Part shown: positions 48,564-58,561 of the stretch, in pieces
Numbering within the stretch: position 1 is the first letter of the stretch
Layout: each line of letters opens with the position of its first letter
NCBI RefSeq assembly: GCF_918698115.1
Contig: NZ_CAKKLV010000004.1
Coordinates: 186,001-250,000, forward strand
Source of the DNA: Peribacillus sp. Bi96
GTDB taxonomy: Bacteria; Bacillota; Bacilli; Bacillales; DSM-1321
DNA: 64,000 nucleotides
Direction of reading: 5' to 3'
Program-made: the position numbers and the translations under genes
The notes under the pieces: generated by a model
The model's database searches: none
Told to the model about the DNA's origin: nothing
What the model saw: only the letters and a program-made list of their open reading frames with translations

Positions 48564-50432
48564 ATGACGAATCTTTTGAATCTCAAGAATGATGAAGGTG
48601 AAATTCATTTAAATGATGAAAGGATGATCCTAACTTCCTCTTCGATTTTCGGCACCCTAAGAAAGGATTTGATCGAGACTATTGGATTTGAAAGAATGAA
48701 ATCTTTTTTAATCCGTTATGGCTGGAATATCGGGGTCAAAGATGCAAAAAAGGCACTTAAAGGGGATTTGTCAAGTGTTAAGGAAATATTGAAACAAGGC
48801 CCCATTTTACATATGTTACAGGGCTATACAAAAGTTAAGACTACGAAATTGGAATTATCGATGGTGAATCAAGTGGATGTAGACTCCGTGAAGGTTGAAG
48901 GGGTGTGGGTGAACTCCTATGAGGCCGAGGAACACATTACCCAGACTGGCATCGCAAAAAGGCCAGTCTGTTATACATTGACGGGATATGCAAGTGGATT
49001 TTATTCTACGGTCTGCGGTCATGAAGTGATTTTTAAAGAAAGTGCCTGCAAGGGAGCAGGGCAAGCAGAGTGTAGATACGAAGGTAAATCCATACATTTA
49101 TGGGGCAGGGAAATACAAGATGAGGTTAACTATTATAAAACGAAACCGATTGTTCAGGAACTAGCCTTAACGTATGAAATGCTGCTGGAAGAACGTAATA
49201 GCTTGTCTAAGGTGATGGATATTCATAATCTGTTGACAGAAGAGCTAATTAGCGGAAGAAACCTTCAATCTATAATGAGGATGGTTTATCAAAAAACTAA
49301 AATGCCTTTATTGATGGAGAATTTCCATAGCAATCAGGTTTATCATGCTGGATTTGACAACGGTAAGGCAACGGAGGTTAGAAATCAGCTAAAACTCAAA
49401 TGGGAAAATGGTCCAGACACATTGGAGACCGGGAGTATCGTAACAGATGGCATTAAACTGCTTTATGCTCCCATTACGTTACAAAATCAAATTTACGGCT
49501 ATTGTGCTTTTGCACTATCGAATCGTATTGAAGGTAAAACGAACCTGGAAATCAATCAAATGATTCTTGAAAGGGTGTCCATGGCCTGTTCCTTATTCCT
49601 CTTAAATGAAAAAAACAGTTTTGAAGCTCTTGAAAGGGTAAAGGGCCTATTTCTGGAACAAATATTAAATGGTGAATTTGCTTCTAGAGAAGAAATAATC
49701 AATAAAAGCATGTATCTAGACACTTCATTGGATCACCCTTTTACCATTGTTTTGTTAAGCTATCAAAATCCCTCCACTCAAAAGGTCGAGAATGATTATT
49801 TCATTCAGCAGAAAATCATCGAGGAGATTTATAGTTTTTTTAAAAAGCGGAATCAAGTCGTCTTAACGGCCTTAAGGGATGGCAATATCGTATTGCTTAT
49901 ACCTCTGCGGCCTGAAAATGAATCACAATCTTTAACTTACCTCAACCAGGAATGCATAAATCATTTATATGCCGTTTTTGGCGGATATCACTTTAAAATG
50001 GGAATCAGCACGATAAGTAATGAGTTGGAACGGGCTGATGAGGTTCTCCAAGAAGCTTTAACCGCTCTTAGAATGAACGAAGGGCATCGGAATATAATCA
50101 AATTTGAAGAGGTCGATCTACTTTCCATTTTAATGCATACTGGAAGTACTCCAGCCGTCCTTCAAAAAGCGGAGAAAATGATGGGTCCATTATTGTTGAA
50201 AGAAGATCCAAAAATGAATGAGCTATTGAAAACTCTCTATGTATTTCTGCAATGCGGCGGTAATCTCGAAAGTAGTATGAAAGCATTGAACATTTCAATG
50301 AGTGGTTTACGCTATCGGATCAAAAGACTCGAAGAACTTCTTGCCTGCCAGATAAGAAATCCTAAAAGTGCTTTTCAATTATATGCATCATTAGAAACCC
50401 TGTTAAATGCGAAAATGATAACCATTAGTTGA
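48564..50432 (+). CDS. XylR_N-V4R-PucR fusion regulator, probable phenol sensor
   Basis: 622 residues. Residues about 1-110 resemble the XylR/DmpR N-terminal sensor. A V4R domain follows (about 110-180) with FYSTVCGHEVIFKESAC and ECRYEG, the Cys/Glu/Cys/Cys zinc pattern of phenol sensors such as MopR/DmpR. A linker helix (ALTYEMLLEERNSLSK) leads to a GAF-like middle region and a PucR/CdaR C-terminus with helix-turn-helix (LNISMSGLRYRIKRLEELL). There is no AAA+ module, so control is not through sigma-54. GCCGGAGGGG precedes ATG. Confidence 0.82.
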   Translation: MTNLLNLKNDEGEIHLNDERMILTSSSIFGTLRKDLIETIGFERMKSFLIRYGWNIGVKDAKKALKGDLSSVKEILKQGPILHMLQGYTKVKTTKLELSMVNQVDVDSVKVEGVWVNSYEAEEHITQTGIAKRPVCYTLTGYASGFYSTVCGHEVIFKESACKGAGQAECRYEGKSIHLWGREIQDEVNYYKTKPIVQELALTYEMLLEERNSLSKVMDIHNLLTEELISGRNLQSIMRMVYQKTKMPLLMENFHSNQVYHAGFDNGKATEVRNQLKLKWENGPDTLETGSIVTDGIKLLYAPITLQNQIYGYCAFALSNRIEGKTNLEINQMILERVSMACSLFLLNEKNSFEALERVKGLFLEQILNGEFASREEIINKSMYLDTSLDHPFTIVLLSYQNPSTQKVENDYFIQQKIIEEIYSFFKKRNQVVLTALRDGNIVLLIPLRPENESQSLTYLNQECINHLYAVFGGYHFKMGISTISNELERADEVLQEALTALRMNEGHRNIIKFEEVDLLSILMHTGSTPAVLQKAEKMMGPLLLKEDPKMNELLKTLYVFLQCGGNLESSMKALNISMSGLRYRIKRLEELLACQIRNPKSAFQLYASLETLLNAKMITIS

Positions 50433-50635
50433 TAGTGGGGCAATCAACTGTTTTAAAGCTACAATGTCAAATTTATATACATATAACGTTATGCATCTTA
50501 CAGCATGGGCGGTCCCATATAAGCAAATTCGTTAGTAAATATGTAATCTATCATGCAATGCGGCGAATAAGCTTATTTAAATCAAAAAAAAGAGAAAGAT
50601 AAAAGGCATGCAGACTTCCACTTCAAGTGATTTAT
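50433..50635. other. Gap at the right edge of the island
   Basis: AT-rich sequence with no ORF, terminator or repeat that I can support. It joins the island to the asnS promoter. Confidence 0.5.
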
Positions 50636-50664
50636 TTGCTTGTAGGGAGGGCTATGGGTATAAT
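50636..50664 (+). promoter_or_regulatory. SigA promoter for asnS
   Basis: TTGCTT, 17 bp, TATAAT. No T-box leader is present. Confidence 0.6.
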
Positions 50665-50714
50665 AAGTAGAGTAAATTCGATAGTAAGTTAAGCTATTTT
50701 TGGAGGGAAATTCC

Positions 50715-52007
50715 GTGAAAATTACAATAAAAGATGCTAGCAAATTCGTCGGTCAAGAAGTTACCATTGGAGGCTGGCTTGCAAGCAAACGTTCCAGTGG
50801 GAAAATTGCTTTCCTTCAAATCCGTGATGGCTCTGGTTTCATTCAAGGAGTGGTCGTGAAAGCCGAGGTTGGTGAAGAAATTTTCGCTCGTGCGAAATCG
50901 GTTTCGCAAGAGACGTCCTTGTATATTACAGGTGTCATACAAAAGGATGAACGCTCTCCGTTCGGTTTTGAATTACAAGTGAAAGATATTGAAATCATTC
51001 ATGAATCATCGGATTATCCCATTACACCTAAAGCACATGGTCCTGAATTCTTAATGGATAACCGTCACCTGTGGCTGCGTTCAAAACGTCAGCATGCTGT
51101 CATGAAAATCCGGAATGAAATCATCCGTGCTACATATGAATTCTTTAATGAAGAAGGGTTCGTTAAAGTCGATCCGCCAATTTTAACTGGAAGCGCTCCA
51201 GAGGGAACAAGTGAATTGTTCGCGACTAAATACTTTGATGAGGATGCATACCTATCACAAAGTGGTCAGCTCTATATGGAAGCGGCAGCCATGGCACTAG
51301 GGAAGGTATTTTCTTTTGGTCCTACTTTCCGGGCAGAAAAATCCAAAACAAGACGACATTTAATCGAGTTCTGGATGATTGAACCAGAAATGGCCTTCAT
51401 CGAATTTAAAGAGAATCTCGAGGTTCAGGAACAATTCGTTACCTCCATAATTCAATCTGTATTGAAAAACTGTCAGCTTGAGTTGAATACACTAGGCCGT
51501 GACACAACAAAGCTTGAACAAATTAAAGCTCCTTTCCCACGGATTACATATGATGAAGCCATAAAGTTCCTTCATGAACAGGGTTTTGAAGATATCCAAT
51601 GGGGTGATGATTTTGGAGCGCCGCACGAAACTGCAATAGCTGAAAGTTTTGATAAACCAGTTTTCATCACTCATTATCCAACCAATATCAAACCTTTCTA
51701 TATGCAGCCAGACCCTGAGAGGGGAGAAGTCGTTCTTTGTGCCGATTTGATCGCTCCAGAAGGGTATGGGGAAATAATTGGCGGTTCAGAGCGGATTCAT
51801 GATCAGGAATTGCTTGAACAAAGAATCAATGAGCATGGCTTGAGCGAAGAAGCTTACAAATGGTATATGGAATTAAGAAAATACGGTTCTGTACCGCATT
51901 CAGGCTTCGGTTTGGGGTTGGAACGTACGGTGGCTTGGATCAGCGGAGTTGAACATGTACGTGAAACCATTCCATTCCCACGTCTATTAAATCGATTATA
52001 TCCTTGA
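50715..52007 (+). CDS. asnS: Asparaginyl-tRNA synthetase
   Basis: 430-residue class IIb synthetase: an OB-fold anticodon domain (residues 1-110, [20 protein letters not shown]) and a catalytic core with motif 2 [21 protein letters not shown] and motif 3 [18 protein letters not shown] at 50715 is chosen over TTG 50700 for TTGGAGGG spacing and family N-terminus. Normally adjacent to aspB. Confidence 0.96.
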   Translation: MKITIKDASKFVGQEVTIGGWLASKRSSGKIAFLQIRDGSGFIQGVVVKAEVGEEIFARAKSVSQETSLYITGVIQKDERSPFGFELQVKDIEIIHESSDYPITPKAHGPEFLMDNRHLWLRSKRQHAVMKIRNEIIRATYEFFNEEGFVKVDPPILTGSAPEGTSELFATKYFDEDAYLSQSGQLYMEAAAMALGKVFSFGPTFRAEKSKTRRHLIEFWMIEPEMAFIEFKENLEVQEQFVTSIIQSVLKNCQLELNTLGRDTTKLEQIKAPFPRITYDEAIKFLHEQGFEDIQWGDDFGAPHETAIAESFDKPVFITHYPTNIKPFYMQPDPERGEVVLCADLIAPEGYGEIIGGSERIHDQELLEQRINEHGLSEEAYKWYMELRKYGSVPHSGFGLGLERTVAWISGVEHVRETIPFPRLLNRLYP

Positions 52008-52018
52008 TCTCGTAATGA

Positions 52019-52058
52019 AACGGTTATCTTGTCATATTTGGCAGATAACCGTTTTTTG
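52019..52058 (+). terminator. Terminator after asnS
   Basis: AACGGTTATCT..AGATAACCGTTTTTT. Confidence 0.9.
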
Positions 52059-52123
52059 TTAAAATTATAAGCTTATTCGGAGAGCCATATTCATGTTATA
52101 CTTAATTAGAGGTGTCCAAAAAC

Positions 52124-52819
52124 ATGAATAAAGAACATTTATATGCGTGGTTTAAGGAAGGAACGATAACGATTCCATCCTTTTTGTTGACTAACTATAA
52201 GACAATGGGACTAAACGAACAAGAAATGGTCCTATTATTACAATTGCAAAGCTTTATCGATAAAGGCAATCATTTTCCTGCACCATCCCAACTTTCTGAC
52301 CGAATGACATTACAGGAAACGGAATGTCTATTCTTAATCCAGCGTTTGATTCAAAGGGGATTTGTGGAAATGGTGGTTGAAGGGAACCAAGAAATCGGTC
52401 AGGAAAAATATTCCCTTGATCCCCTATATGAAAAAATGATGGACTGTTTCTTGAAAACGTTGAAACAGGCAGAATCAGCTGAGGTGCAAAAAGCTGGGGA
52501 GAGCCTTTATACGATTTTTGAGAAGGAGTTCGGCCGCCCCTTATCTCCATTTGAATGTGAGACATTGGCAATGTGGATGGAGGATGATCACCAACCTGAA
52601 ATCATTAAGTCAGCTCTTAGGGAGTCAGTCATTTCCGGAAAATTGAACTTCCGTTACATTGATCGTATTTTATTCGAGTGGAAAAAGAATGGAATAAAAA
52701 CCTTGGAACAGGCAAGGGCGCAAGGACAAAAATTTAGAGTCCATCAAAAAAGGGACAGAAAGACAGAAACTGCACAACCATTGAAAGATGTGCCCTTTTA
52801 TAATTGGCTTGAGCAGTAA
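52124..52819 (+). CDS. dnaD: DNA replication initiation protein DnaD
   Basis: 231 residues: an N-terminal winged-helix oligomerisation domain (DDBH1, residues 1-100) and a C-terminal DDBH2 domain (about 125-200; IFEKEFGRPLSPFECETLAMW and YIDRILFEWKKNGI). Works with DnaB and DnaI in helicase loading at oriC and restart sites. ATG 52124 follows GAGGTG. Start of the dnaD-nth-ypoC unit. Confidence 0.95.
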   Translation: MNKEHLYAWFKEGTITIPSFLLTNYKTMGLNEQEMVLLLQLQSFIDKGNHFPAPSQLSDRMTLQETECLFLIQRLIQRGFVEMVVEGNQEIGQEKYSLDPLYEKMMDCFLKTLKQAESAEVQKAGESLYTIFEKEFGRPLSPFECETLAMWMEDDHQPEIIKSALRESVISGKLNFRYIDRILFEWKKNGIKTLEQARAQGQKFRVHQKRDRKTETAQPLKDVPFYNWLEQ

Positions 52820-52841
52820 TGTAAATTGAAGGAGAACAAAT

Positions 52842-53498
52842 ATGTTGAATAAAGCTCAAATTCGATATTGTCTGGATACAATAGGTGAAATGTATCCGGA
52901 TGCCCATTGTGAGCTGAATCACTCCAATCCATTTGAATTGGTGATTGCTGTTGCACTGTCAGCTCAATGTACGGATGTACTAGTCAATAAAGTCACTAAG
53001 GATTTGTTTCAAAAATATAAAACGCCTGAGGATTACATAAGCGTACCGATAGAAGAGTTGGAAAATGACATTCGCTCAATCGGTTTGTTTCGTAATAAGG
53101 CCAAAAATATTCAAAAGTTGTCACGAATGCTGATCGAAGAATACGGTAAGGTGGTTCCCAGGGATCGTGATGAGCTCGTTAATTTGCCTGGTGTTGGCAG
53201 AAAGACGGCGAATGTAGTCGTATCCGTTGCGTATGGTGTGCCTGCTATAGCTGTTGATACTCACGTAGAGCGTGTTTCCAAGCGTCTGGGTATATGCCGT
53301 TGGAAGGATAGTGTCCTAGAAGTTGAGAAAACGTTAATGACTAAAATCCCAAAGGATGAATGGTCAGTTTCGCATCACCGTCTCATATTCTTTGGACGCT
53401 ATCATTGCAAGGCCCAGTCACCGAAATGTGAAACCTGCCCGCTTCTCGAATTATGCCGTGAGGGGCAAAAAAGAATGAAAAGGAAAGAGGCAAAGTGA
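52842..53498 (+). CDS. nth: Endonuclease III
   Basis: 218-residue base-excision DNA glycosylase/AP lyase. The helix-hairpin-helix LPGVGRKTANVV carries the catalytic Lys, VDTHVERVSKRL the catalytic Asp, and CKAQSPKCETCPLLELC gives the four 4Fe-4S cysteines. GAAGGAGAAC precedes the ATG. It overlaps ypoC by 4 bp. Confidence 0.97.
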   Translation: MLNKAQIRYCLDTIGEMYPDAHCELNHSNPFELVIAVALSAQCTDVLVNKVTKDLFQKYKTPEDYISVPIEELENDIRSIGLFRNKAKNIQKLSRMLIEEYGKVVPRDRDELVNLPGVGRKTANVVVSVAYGVPAIAVDTHVERVSKRLGICRWKDSVLEVEKTLMTKIPKDEWSVSHHRLIFFGRYHCKAQSPKCETCPLLELCREGQKRMKRKEAK

Positions 53499-54034
53499 CG
53501 CAGTTCATATCCTTGAAAGTGCCTGCAGAATTAGAGCATCTTTTGTTTTTCCCTGAAAAGGAAACCATCTTGGAGAATGAGCACTATAAAAGATGGAGTG
53601 GATCAATCCCATTCGAGTCATTTCCATATGAGTTACTTTATTATAATAATGTAGAGTCGTATGCCCCTTGGACAAAGGGAGCGGAACATGTAAAGGAACT
53701 ACTGGACAAGTGGAAGGAAATTGATTCTGAATGCAGCTCGTTATTTTCTGAACGAAAAGTGAATCAGACTTCGGGACTTATGAAACAGGGCATCAGTTTA
53801 TTTTTAACTGCAGTCTTCTGGATGCATGGAAGGCCAGTGATATTGAGCTCTTTGCAGCGACAAATTGAATCCTTGAAAGATATTCCGGTAAACCTGGCTG
53901 AAAGGCTTTCTTTCATAATTGCAAGACCTGCTTTTTTCCATTCCTATAGACAGCTTAGTGAGTTGTTCCAGGAGTTTGAAAAACAATATGCGAAGTACTT
54001 GATCAAAAATAAGAACAGCAAAAAAAACGTCTAA
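53495..54034 (+). CDS. ypoC: YpoC-family protein
   Basis: 179-residue helical cytosolic protein of unknown function. Starts at GTG overlapping the nth stop, as in the conserved dnaD-nth-ypoC order. Family segments include FESFPYELLYYNNVESYAPW and LIKNKNSKK at the end. No catalytic motif seen. Confidence 0.82.
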   Translation: MTQFISLKVPAELEHLLFFPEKETILENEHYKRWSGSIPFESFPYELLYYNNVESYAPWTKGAEHVKELLDKWKEIDSECSSLFSERKVNQTSGLMKQGISLFLTAVFWMHGRPVILSSLQRQIESLKDIPVNLAERLSFIIARPAFFHSYRQLSELFQEFEKQYAKYLIKNKNSKKNV

Positions 54035-54057
54035 GCTAAAAGCTTAGACGTTTTTTT
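54019..54057. terminator. Bidirectional terminator between ypoC and ponA
   Basis: AAAAAACGTCTAAGCT-AAA-AGCTTAGACGTTTTTT, flanked by A and T runs. Confidence 0.92.
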
Positions 54058-54059
54058 AG

Positions 54060-56768
54060 TCAATCTTTGTTTTCTTTATCCTTGTCTTTATCTTTTTCTG
54101 GATCAGGGGCAGGGTTAGGGTCAGGGTCAGGAGTTTCACCTGGTTTTTCTTCCTCTACCGTTCCAGGGTCAGTGACGGCACCCCCGTCTTCAGCATTCTC
54201 ATCGCCCTTATTGCCTTTTCCATCGTCAGGGTTGTTTCCATTTCCATTGTTATCAGTGTTTCCATTCCCATTGTTGCCATTGTTATTTTTGTCTTCATCT
54301 TTATTGCCTTTTTCGCCTTCAGCAGGAGTCTCTTCGGCCGGATCATCGCCTTCTGCCGGATCTTCAATATTGTCGTCTGTAGCCTCAGGGTCTTCCACTT
54401 GAGCAGGGATTTCCACAGATGTACTAGCCGGATCACTTTGTTGGCCATCCACTAAGGCAACCACAGAGAAGGTATATTTACTTCCAGGGTTTGGATTTGG
54501 GATCGTTAAACTAGTATCCTTCGATTTTTTTAACACACTCTGACCGCCGCCATCAACGGACATCAGAACTTCGAATTTTGTATCTCCATCACCTTTAGGA
54601 TATGACCATGATAGATTGATTTCATTACTTTCTTGATTGTAAGAAGCGTTAATGCTAGGTTTGTCGATTTTCTCATATTCTGTAGTCACTTGTGTTGGCT
54701 CGTGACCCTTTACATAATATTCATAAGTGATTTTACTGCTTGGTGTGTATTCATTGGCTTTAACAGCCGGATTCGAACCTTTTATGACTCCAACCTTTAC
54801 AACACTGTCCGGTTGATCAAAGTCTTTCGTTGCTTTTGACTGAGCCATATGTTCCATCAAACTCTTAAAGATCGATTTAGGAATCCGTTGAGATGAATCG
54901 CCAAGATACTCCATCTTTTTACCTGCTGCATTATCATAACCAGCCCATATCGCGACTGTATAATTGGTTGTATAACCTGCCATCCAGCTATCTTTTACAC
55001 CGGAAGATGGGATGTTGTTTGCTGCACGCTGTTCTGGCGTGAAATTGGTTGAACCAGTTTTACCGGCTATAGGCAGACTAGGTATGTTCGCTAATCTTCC
55101 TGTTCCATAACTTTCATTCAAGACGCTTTTCAACATGTCGGTCACGATGAAAGCTGTGGAATCTTTCATGACTGGTTTCGATTCCGTCTTGTTTTTGATG
55201 GTTGTTTTGTCACGTAAAACAATCTTTTTAACACTATGCGGTTCATTATAGATACCATTGTTTCCGAATGCACTGTAAGCACCGGCAAGTTCTAGTGTAG
55301 AAACATCCTTACCGCCGCCCAATGCAGCTGATTCGGTGATTTCCTTTTCAAAAGGAATGCCAAGGTCAACGGCAAAATCACGCGCCCTGTCCAGACCTAC
55401 CTCTTGAAGCGTTTTTAAAGCTGGAATATTCAATGACCGTGCTAGTGCTTCACGAATGGTAACTGTGCCATAATGGCGCCCTGAAGCATTTTTAAGCGGT
55501 GTTCCATTACTATACCTATATTCCTCGTCTTTAATCTGTTGGTAAGTGGACCAATTTAAATATTCTACAGCAGGACCATAATCCAAAATTGGCTTAATGG
55601 TCGAACCAGGTGAACGCTTGGCATCCGTGGCATAATTCCAGCCGCGTTTAACCGTAGTGTTCCTGCCGCCGCCGACAGCTTTAATTTCACCAGATTGCGT
55701 GTCAAGTAAGGTGACTCCAGCTTGAAGATCTTCACTTGGGTAATTGATGATTTCATCACTGTTCAACATTTTATAGACATATTCTTGGGCATCCTTATCA
55801 ATAGTCGTTTGGATTTCCAAACCATCGGTAAAGACGTTATAGTCCCCCATATCTCCGACTTCTTCAATTACCAAATCGATGAATGCATCATAAGCAGTCG
55901 TATCGATTTGGCTCTTATCGATTTCTTGAAGTCCTTCTGTTATATCGATGCTTTGTGCATCTTTCATTTCCTTTTCGGTGATATATCCATGTTTATTCAT
56001 TAAATGTAGGACAATGTCACGGCGTTCTTTTGCACGTTCAGGATATTTATAAGGGTCATAACGGCTTGGGCTTTGCGGTAATCCTACAAGCATGGCCGCT
56101 TCGTTTAATTTCAATTCGTTTAGATCTTTTCCATAATATGTCCGGGAAGCAGTTAAGACCCCGTTAGCACGGTTTGCGAAGAAAATCTTATTCACATACA
56201 TTTCGAAAATTTCTTCTTTTGTATATTTTCTTTCTAGCTGTATGGAAAGCCACATTTCCTGCACTTTCCTTTTAATGGTCTTATCAGGTGTTAGATAAGA
56301 ACGTTTGATAACCTGCTGGGTCAATGTACTTGCACCCTCTGAGCCGAATCCGTTTTTGACGTTGGCTATGACGGCACTGCCCAGACGTAATAAGTCCACC
56401 CCGTGATGTTCATAAAAACGGGAATCTTCCGTTGCCAGGAATGCCTCTTCGACAAGATCAGGTATGTCTTCATAATTCACATAATCCCGGTTTTCTGTGC
56501 CGACTTCAGCTAGCAATTTACCATTTTCATCGAGTATTTTGGATGTGACGGGATCTTTCAAAAGCTTTTCATCAAGTTTTGGAGCGTCGCTTATAAAGTA
56601 AGCCATTGCAGCTCCTCCGGCAACCAAGCCAATTATTCCGATTGTTACGAGTATAAGGAAAATGCGCTTAAGCATATTGGCCGGCTTCTTAGGACCTTTC
56701 TTCGGTCCTTTATTTTGTGTCTGCCCCTGCTTTCGGCGCTCTTCTCTAGTATTATATTTTTCAGCCAT
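54060..56768 (-). CDS. ponA: Penicillin-binding protein 1A/1B (class A)
   Basis: 902-residue bifunctional peptidoglycan synthase: a basic cytosolic tail, one membrane helix (about residues 35-57), a GT51 glycosyltransferase domain (ATEDSRFYEHHGVD, around residue 91), and a transpeptidase with SPGSTIKP, SLNIPAL and AGKTGSTN. A fibronectin-III-like domain follows (about 690-775), then a roughly 115-residue tail rich in Asp, Glu, Asn, Gly and Pro. The tail DNA is repetitive. Cotranscribed with recU upstream of it (27 bp gap). Confidence 0.96.
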   Translation of the reverse strand: MAEKYNTREERRKQGQTQNKGPKKGPKKPANMLKRIFLILVTIGIIGLVAGGAAMAYFISDAPKLDEKLLKDPVTSKILDENGKLLAEVGTENRDYVNYEDIPDLVEEAFLATEDSRFYEHHGVDLLRLGSAVIANVKNGFGSEGASTLTQQVIKRSYLTPDKTIKRKVQEMWLSIQLERKYTKEEIFEMYVNKIFFANRANGVLTASRTYYGKDLNELKLNEAAMLVGLPQSPSRYDPYKYPERAKERRDIVLHLMNKHGYITEKEMKDAQSIDITEGLQEIDKSQIDTTAYDAFIDLVIEEVGDMGDYNVFTDGLEIQTTIDKDAQEYVYKMLNSDEIINYPSEDLQAGVTLLDTQSGEIKAVGGGRNTTVKRGWNYATDAKRSPGSTIKPILDYGPAVEYLNWSTYQQIKDEEYRYSNGTPLKNASGRHYGTVTIREALARSLNIPALKTLQEVGLDRARDFAVDLGIPFEKEITESAALGGGKDVSTLELAGAYSAFGNNGIYNEPHSVKKIVLRDKTTIKNKTESKPVMKDSTAFIVTDMLKSVLNESYGTGRLANIPSLPIAGKTGSTNFTPEQRAANNIPSSGVKDSWMAGYTTNYTVAIWAGYDNAAGKKMEYLGDSSQRIPKSIFKSLMEHMAQSKATKDFDQPDSVVKVGVIKGSNPAVKANEYTPSSKITYEYYVKGHEPTQVTTEYEKIDKPSINASYNQESNEINLSWSYPKGDGDTKFEVLMSVDGGGQSVLKKSKDTSLTIPNPNPGSKYTFSVVALVDGQQSDPASTSVEIPAQVEDPEATDDNIEDPAEGDDPAEETPAEGEKGNKDEDKNNNGNNGNGNTDNNGNGNNPDDGKGNKGDENAEDGGAVTDPGTVEEEKPGETPDPDPNPAPDPEKDKDKDKENKD

Positions 56769-56795
56769 TACAGCTAACCTGCCTTTCTAAAAAAA

Positions 56796-57407
56796 CTAAA
56801 AATTTTCTGAGATGAGCGAATCTACTACTTTAATATAGTCAATTCTCGGTTGAAAGCCAAGAGTAATCTTTCGTGAACTGCTTTCAACCTCTTGAAGAGT
56901 TATAGATTTGCGCCCGCCGTCTTTCATTCTCTTCCAATAATAATTCAGTTGTTCAGAACTCATCAAATATATATCATCCATGACGGAAAAGCGGATGATG
57001 ACAAATGCAAGTCCGTCATGCTGAACGATCTGTTTCATATGTTCAATTTGATGGTCATGAAAATTCTTCAGAGGGAAGGAACTGCTGTTTTTCGTTTCCT
57101 TTGCCTCAAAATCAATGTACTTTCCTTTATAAACACCGTTGTAATCAGTGGTCGATGCTTGTTTGAAGTAGGCTTCTTTAATGACTGCGGCACTTCTCTT
57201 CGGGTAGTGGACATCGACAATTTGAATAGGTGTCGGTTTTTTATGAATGACGGCAATGCCGTGTGCTAAATAATATTGATTGGTTTCGTTCAAATCGTCT
57301 TCCAATGTTTTTCCCCGATTGCTATAACTGACTTTTTTTAGTGGGCCTTCCTTTTCTTCCATAGCCTGCGGTACAAATCTTCGCCCGTTGGGATAATGAA
57401 ATGCCAC
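56796..57407 (-). CDS. recU: Holliday junction resolvase RecU
   Basis: 203-residue nuclease. The catalytic core is in [15 protein letters not shown] (Asp, Glu and Lys, around residue 97), preceded by TDYNG and followed by [10 protein letters not shown]. It resolves recombination junctions and modulates RecA. The start is GTG after AGGAGGGG. Its linkage with ponA is conserved across Bacillus. Confidence 0.95.
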   Translation of the reverse strand: MAFHYPNGRRFVPQAMEEKEGPLKKVSYSNRGKTLEDDLNETNQYYLAHGIAVIHKKPTPIQIVDVHYPKRSAAVIKEAYFKQASTTDYNGVYKGKYIDFEAKETKNSSSFPLKNFHDHQIEHMKQIVQHDGLAFVIIRFSVMDDIYLMSSEQLNYYWKRMKDGGRKSITLQEVESSSRKITLGFQPRIDYIKVVDSLISENF

Positions 57408-57552
57408 TTTTACCCCTCCTTTTTTTCACTTATCTATATTAGCAAAAAAAGAATCCCATATGTGAATAAAAAGAATTGTTTCTTAGAACGATAGGATTTA
57501 TGTACAACTATATGTCACAATTCATCGCTAAAGAAAGGCGGATGACCCATAT

Positions 57553-58500
57553 ATGCGAATGTTCCAAACAGAAAAGCAATTGCTTCTTTCGATAAAAGCC
57601 CAAACGGCGAAAGGGAATAGGGATAATATATCAAGAACTAAGGCATATGAACAATTTTTCAAGACGCATCCTGAAATACAATGGTCTTTTTTGGCAGGAA
57701 TGGTTTCAAGGAATGCAGGTTGGAATATGTGTGACCTTGAAGGTATTTGGTTCTCCCAGTTGCTTAGCCTTAAATACAGGCATCACTTATTCCTAACATA
57801 TGAAGAAGCCAATTGGAGAATATTCCAAGATGCTTATCCGCAATTACTTCTCTATCATTATTCGACGAAGTATAGACGTCCTTTGTTTCACTTAGGTCAT
57901 TATTTTTTTATTACTAAATTCATGATGGAGGAATGGAATTCTTTTTGGAAACACGGAAATCGCGAAAAACTAGTCACTGCGCTTATAATAAATGAACAAA
58001 ATATCATTGAAAAACCGGTCATTAAAAAGCAATCTTTCGTTTTCCATTCTTTATTATTTTTCCTGCAGGACTGGATGCACTTTAGCACTGTATTTTTTCC
58101 TACCTGCAATGGAAGACTGTATGGTTCGTCCGTTTCTCATTTTAGAAACATCGATGAAAGGATTAAATTGGGGAAAAGATTGGCTGGTCTTTTATTTTCT
58201 AAAGAGTTGTTTCCGCTCTTTTATGAATTTTCCTGCCGGACTGAGCCAACTGGAGCCAGATATGATTATGAACAATATCGAAAAAAGCCTAGGTACCATG
58301 AAACCCCTATGCTCCGGAGAGTTTATCCATTGATTCATCATCAAGCAGGAGATACGGTACAATGGGATGAGAATAAAAGGATAAAAAATGATTGGTTTAT
58401 TGAACCCCGATGGGAAGAAGACCCGCAAATGACTGATTGGTTTGACCATAAACAAAAACAATTGCACAAAGTCGTACTGATCAAAAATTTACTTTTTTGA
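57553..58500 (+). CDS. yppC: DUF2515 family protein YppC
   Basis: 315-residue protein of unknown function, rich in aromatic and basic residues (WSFLAGMVSRNAGWNMCDLEG, HYFFITKFMMEEWNSFW). No signal peptide or clear catalytic motif. Divergent from recU, as in B. subtilis. Start ATG follows AAAGGCGG at somewhat long spacing; the second Met, 6 bp later, is an alternative. Confidence 0.82.
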   Translation: MRMFQTEKQLLLSIKAQTAKGNRDNISRTKAYEQFFKTHPEIQWSFLAGMVSRNAGWNMCDLEGIWFSQLLSLKYRHHLFLTYEEANWRIFQDAYPQLLLYHYSTKYRRPLFHLGHYFFITKFMMEEWNSFWKHGNREKLVTALIINEQNIIEKPVIKKQSFVFHSLLFFLQDWMHFSTVFFPTCNGRLYGSSVSHFRNIDERIKLGKRLAGLLFSKELFPLFYEFSCRTEPTGARYDYEQYRKKPRYHETPMLRRVYPLIHHQAGDTVQWDENKRIKNDWFIEPRWEEDPQMTDWFDHKQKQLHKVVLIKNLLF

Positions 58501-58506
58501 AAAGAA

Positions 58507-58542
58507 AAACAAGGAAGGCCTCGTTTAAGCCTTCCCTGTTAA
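58507..58542 (-). terminator. Hairpin between yppC and sspM
   Basis: AACAAGGAAGGC..GCCTTCCCTGTT. The T-rich tail is on the reverse strand, so it fits best as the sspM terminator. Confidence 0.65.
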
Positions 58543-58561
58543 TGATGCACGTATTTAAGTT

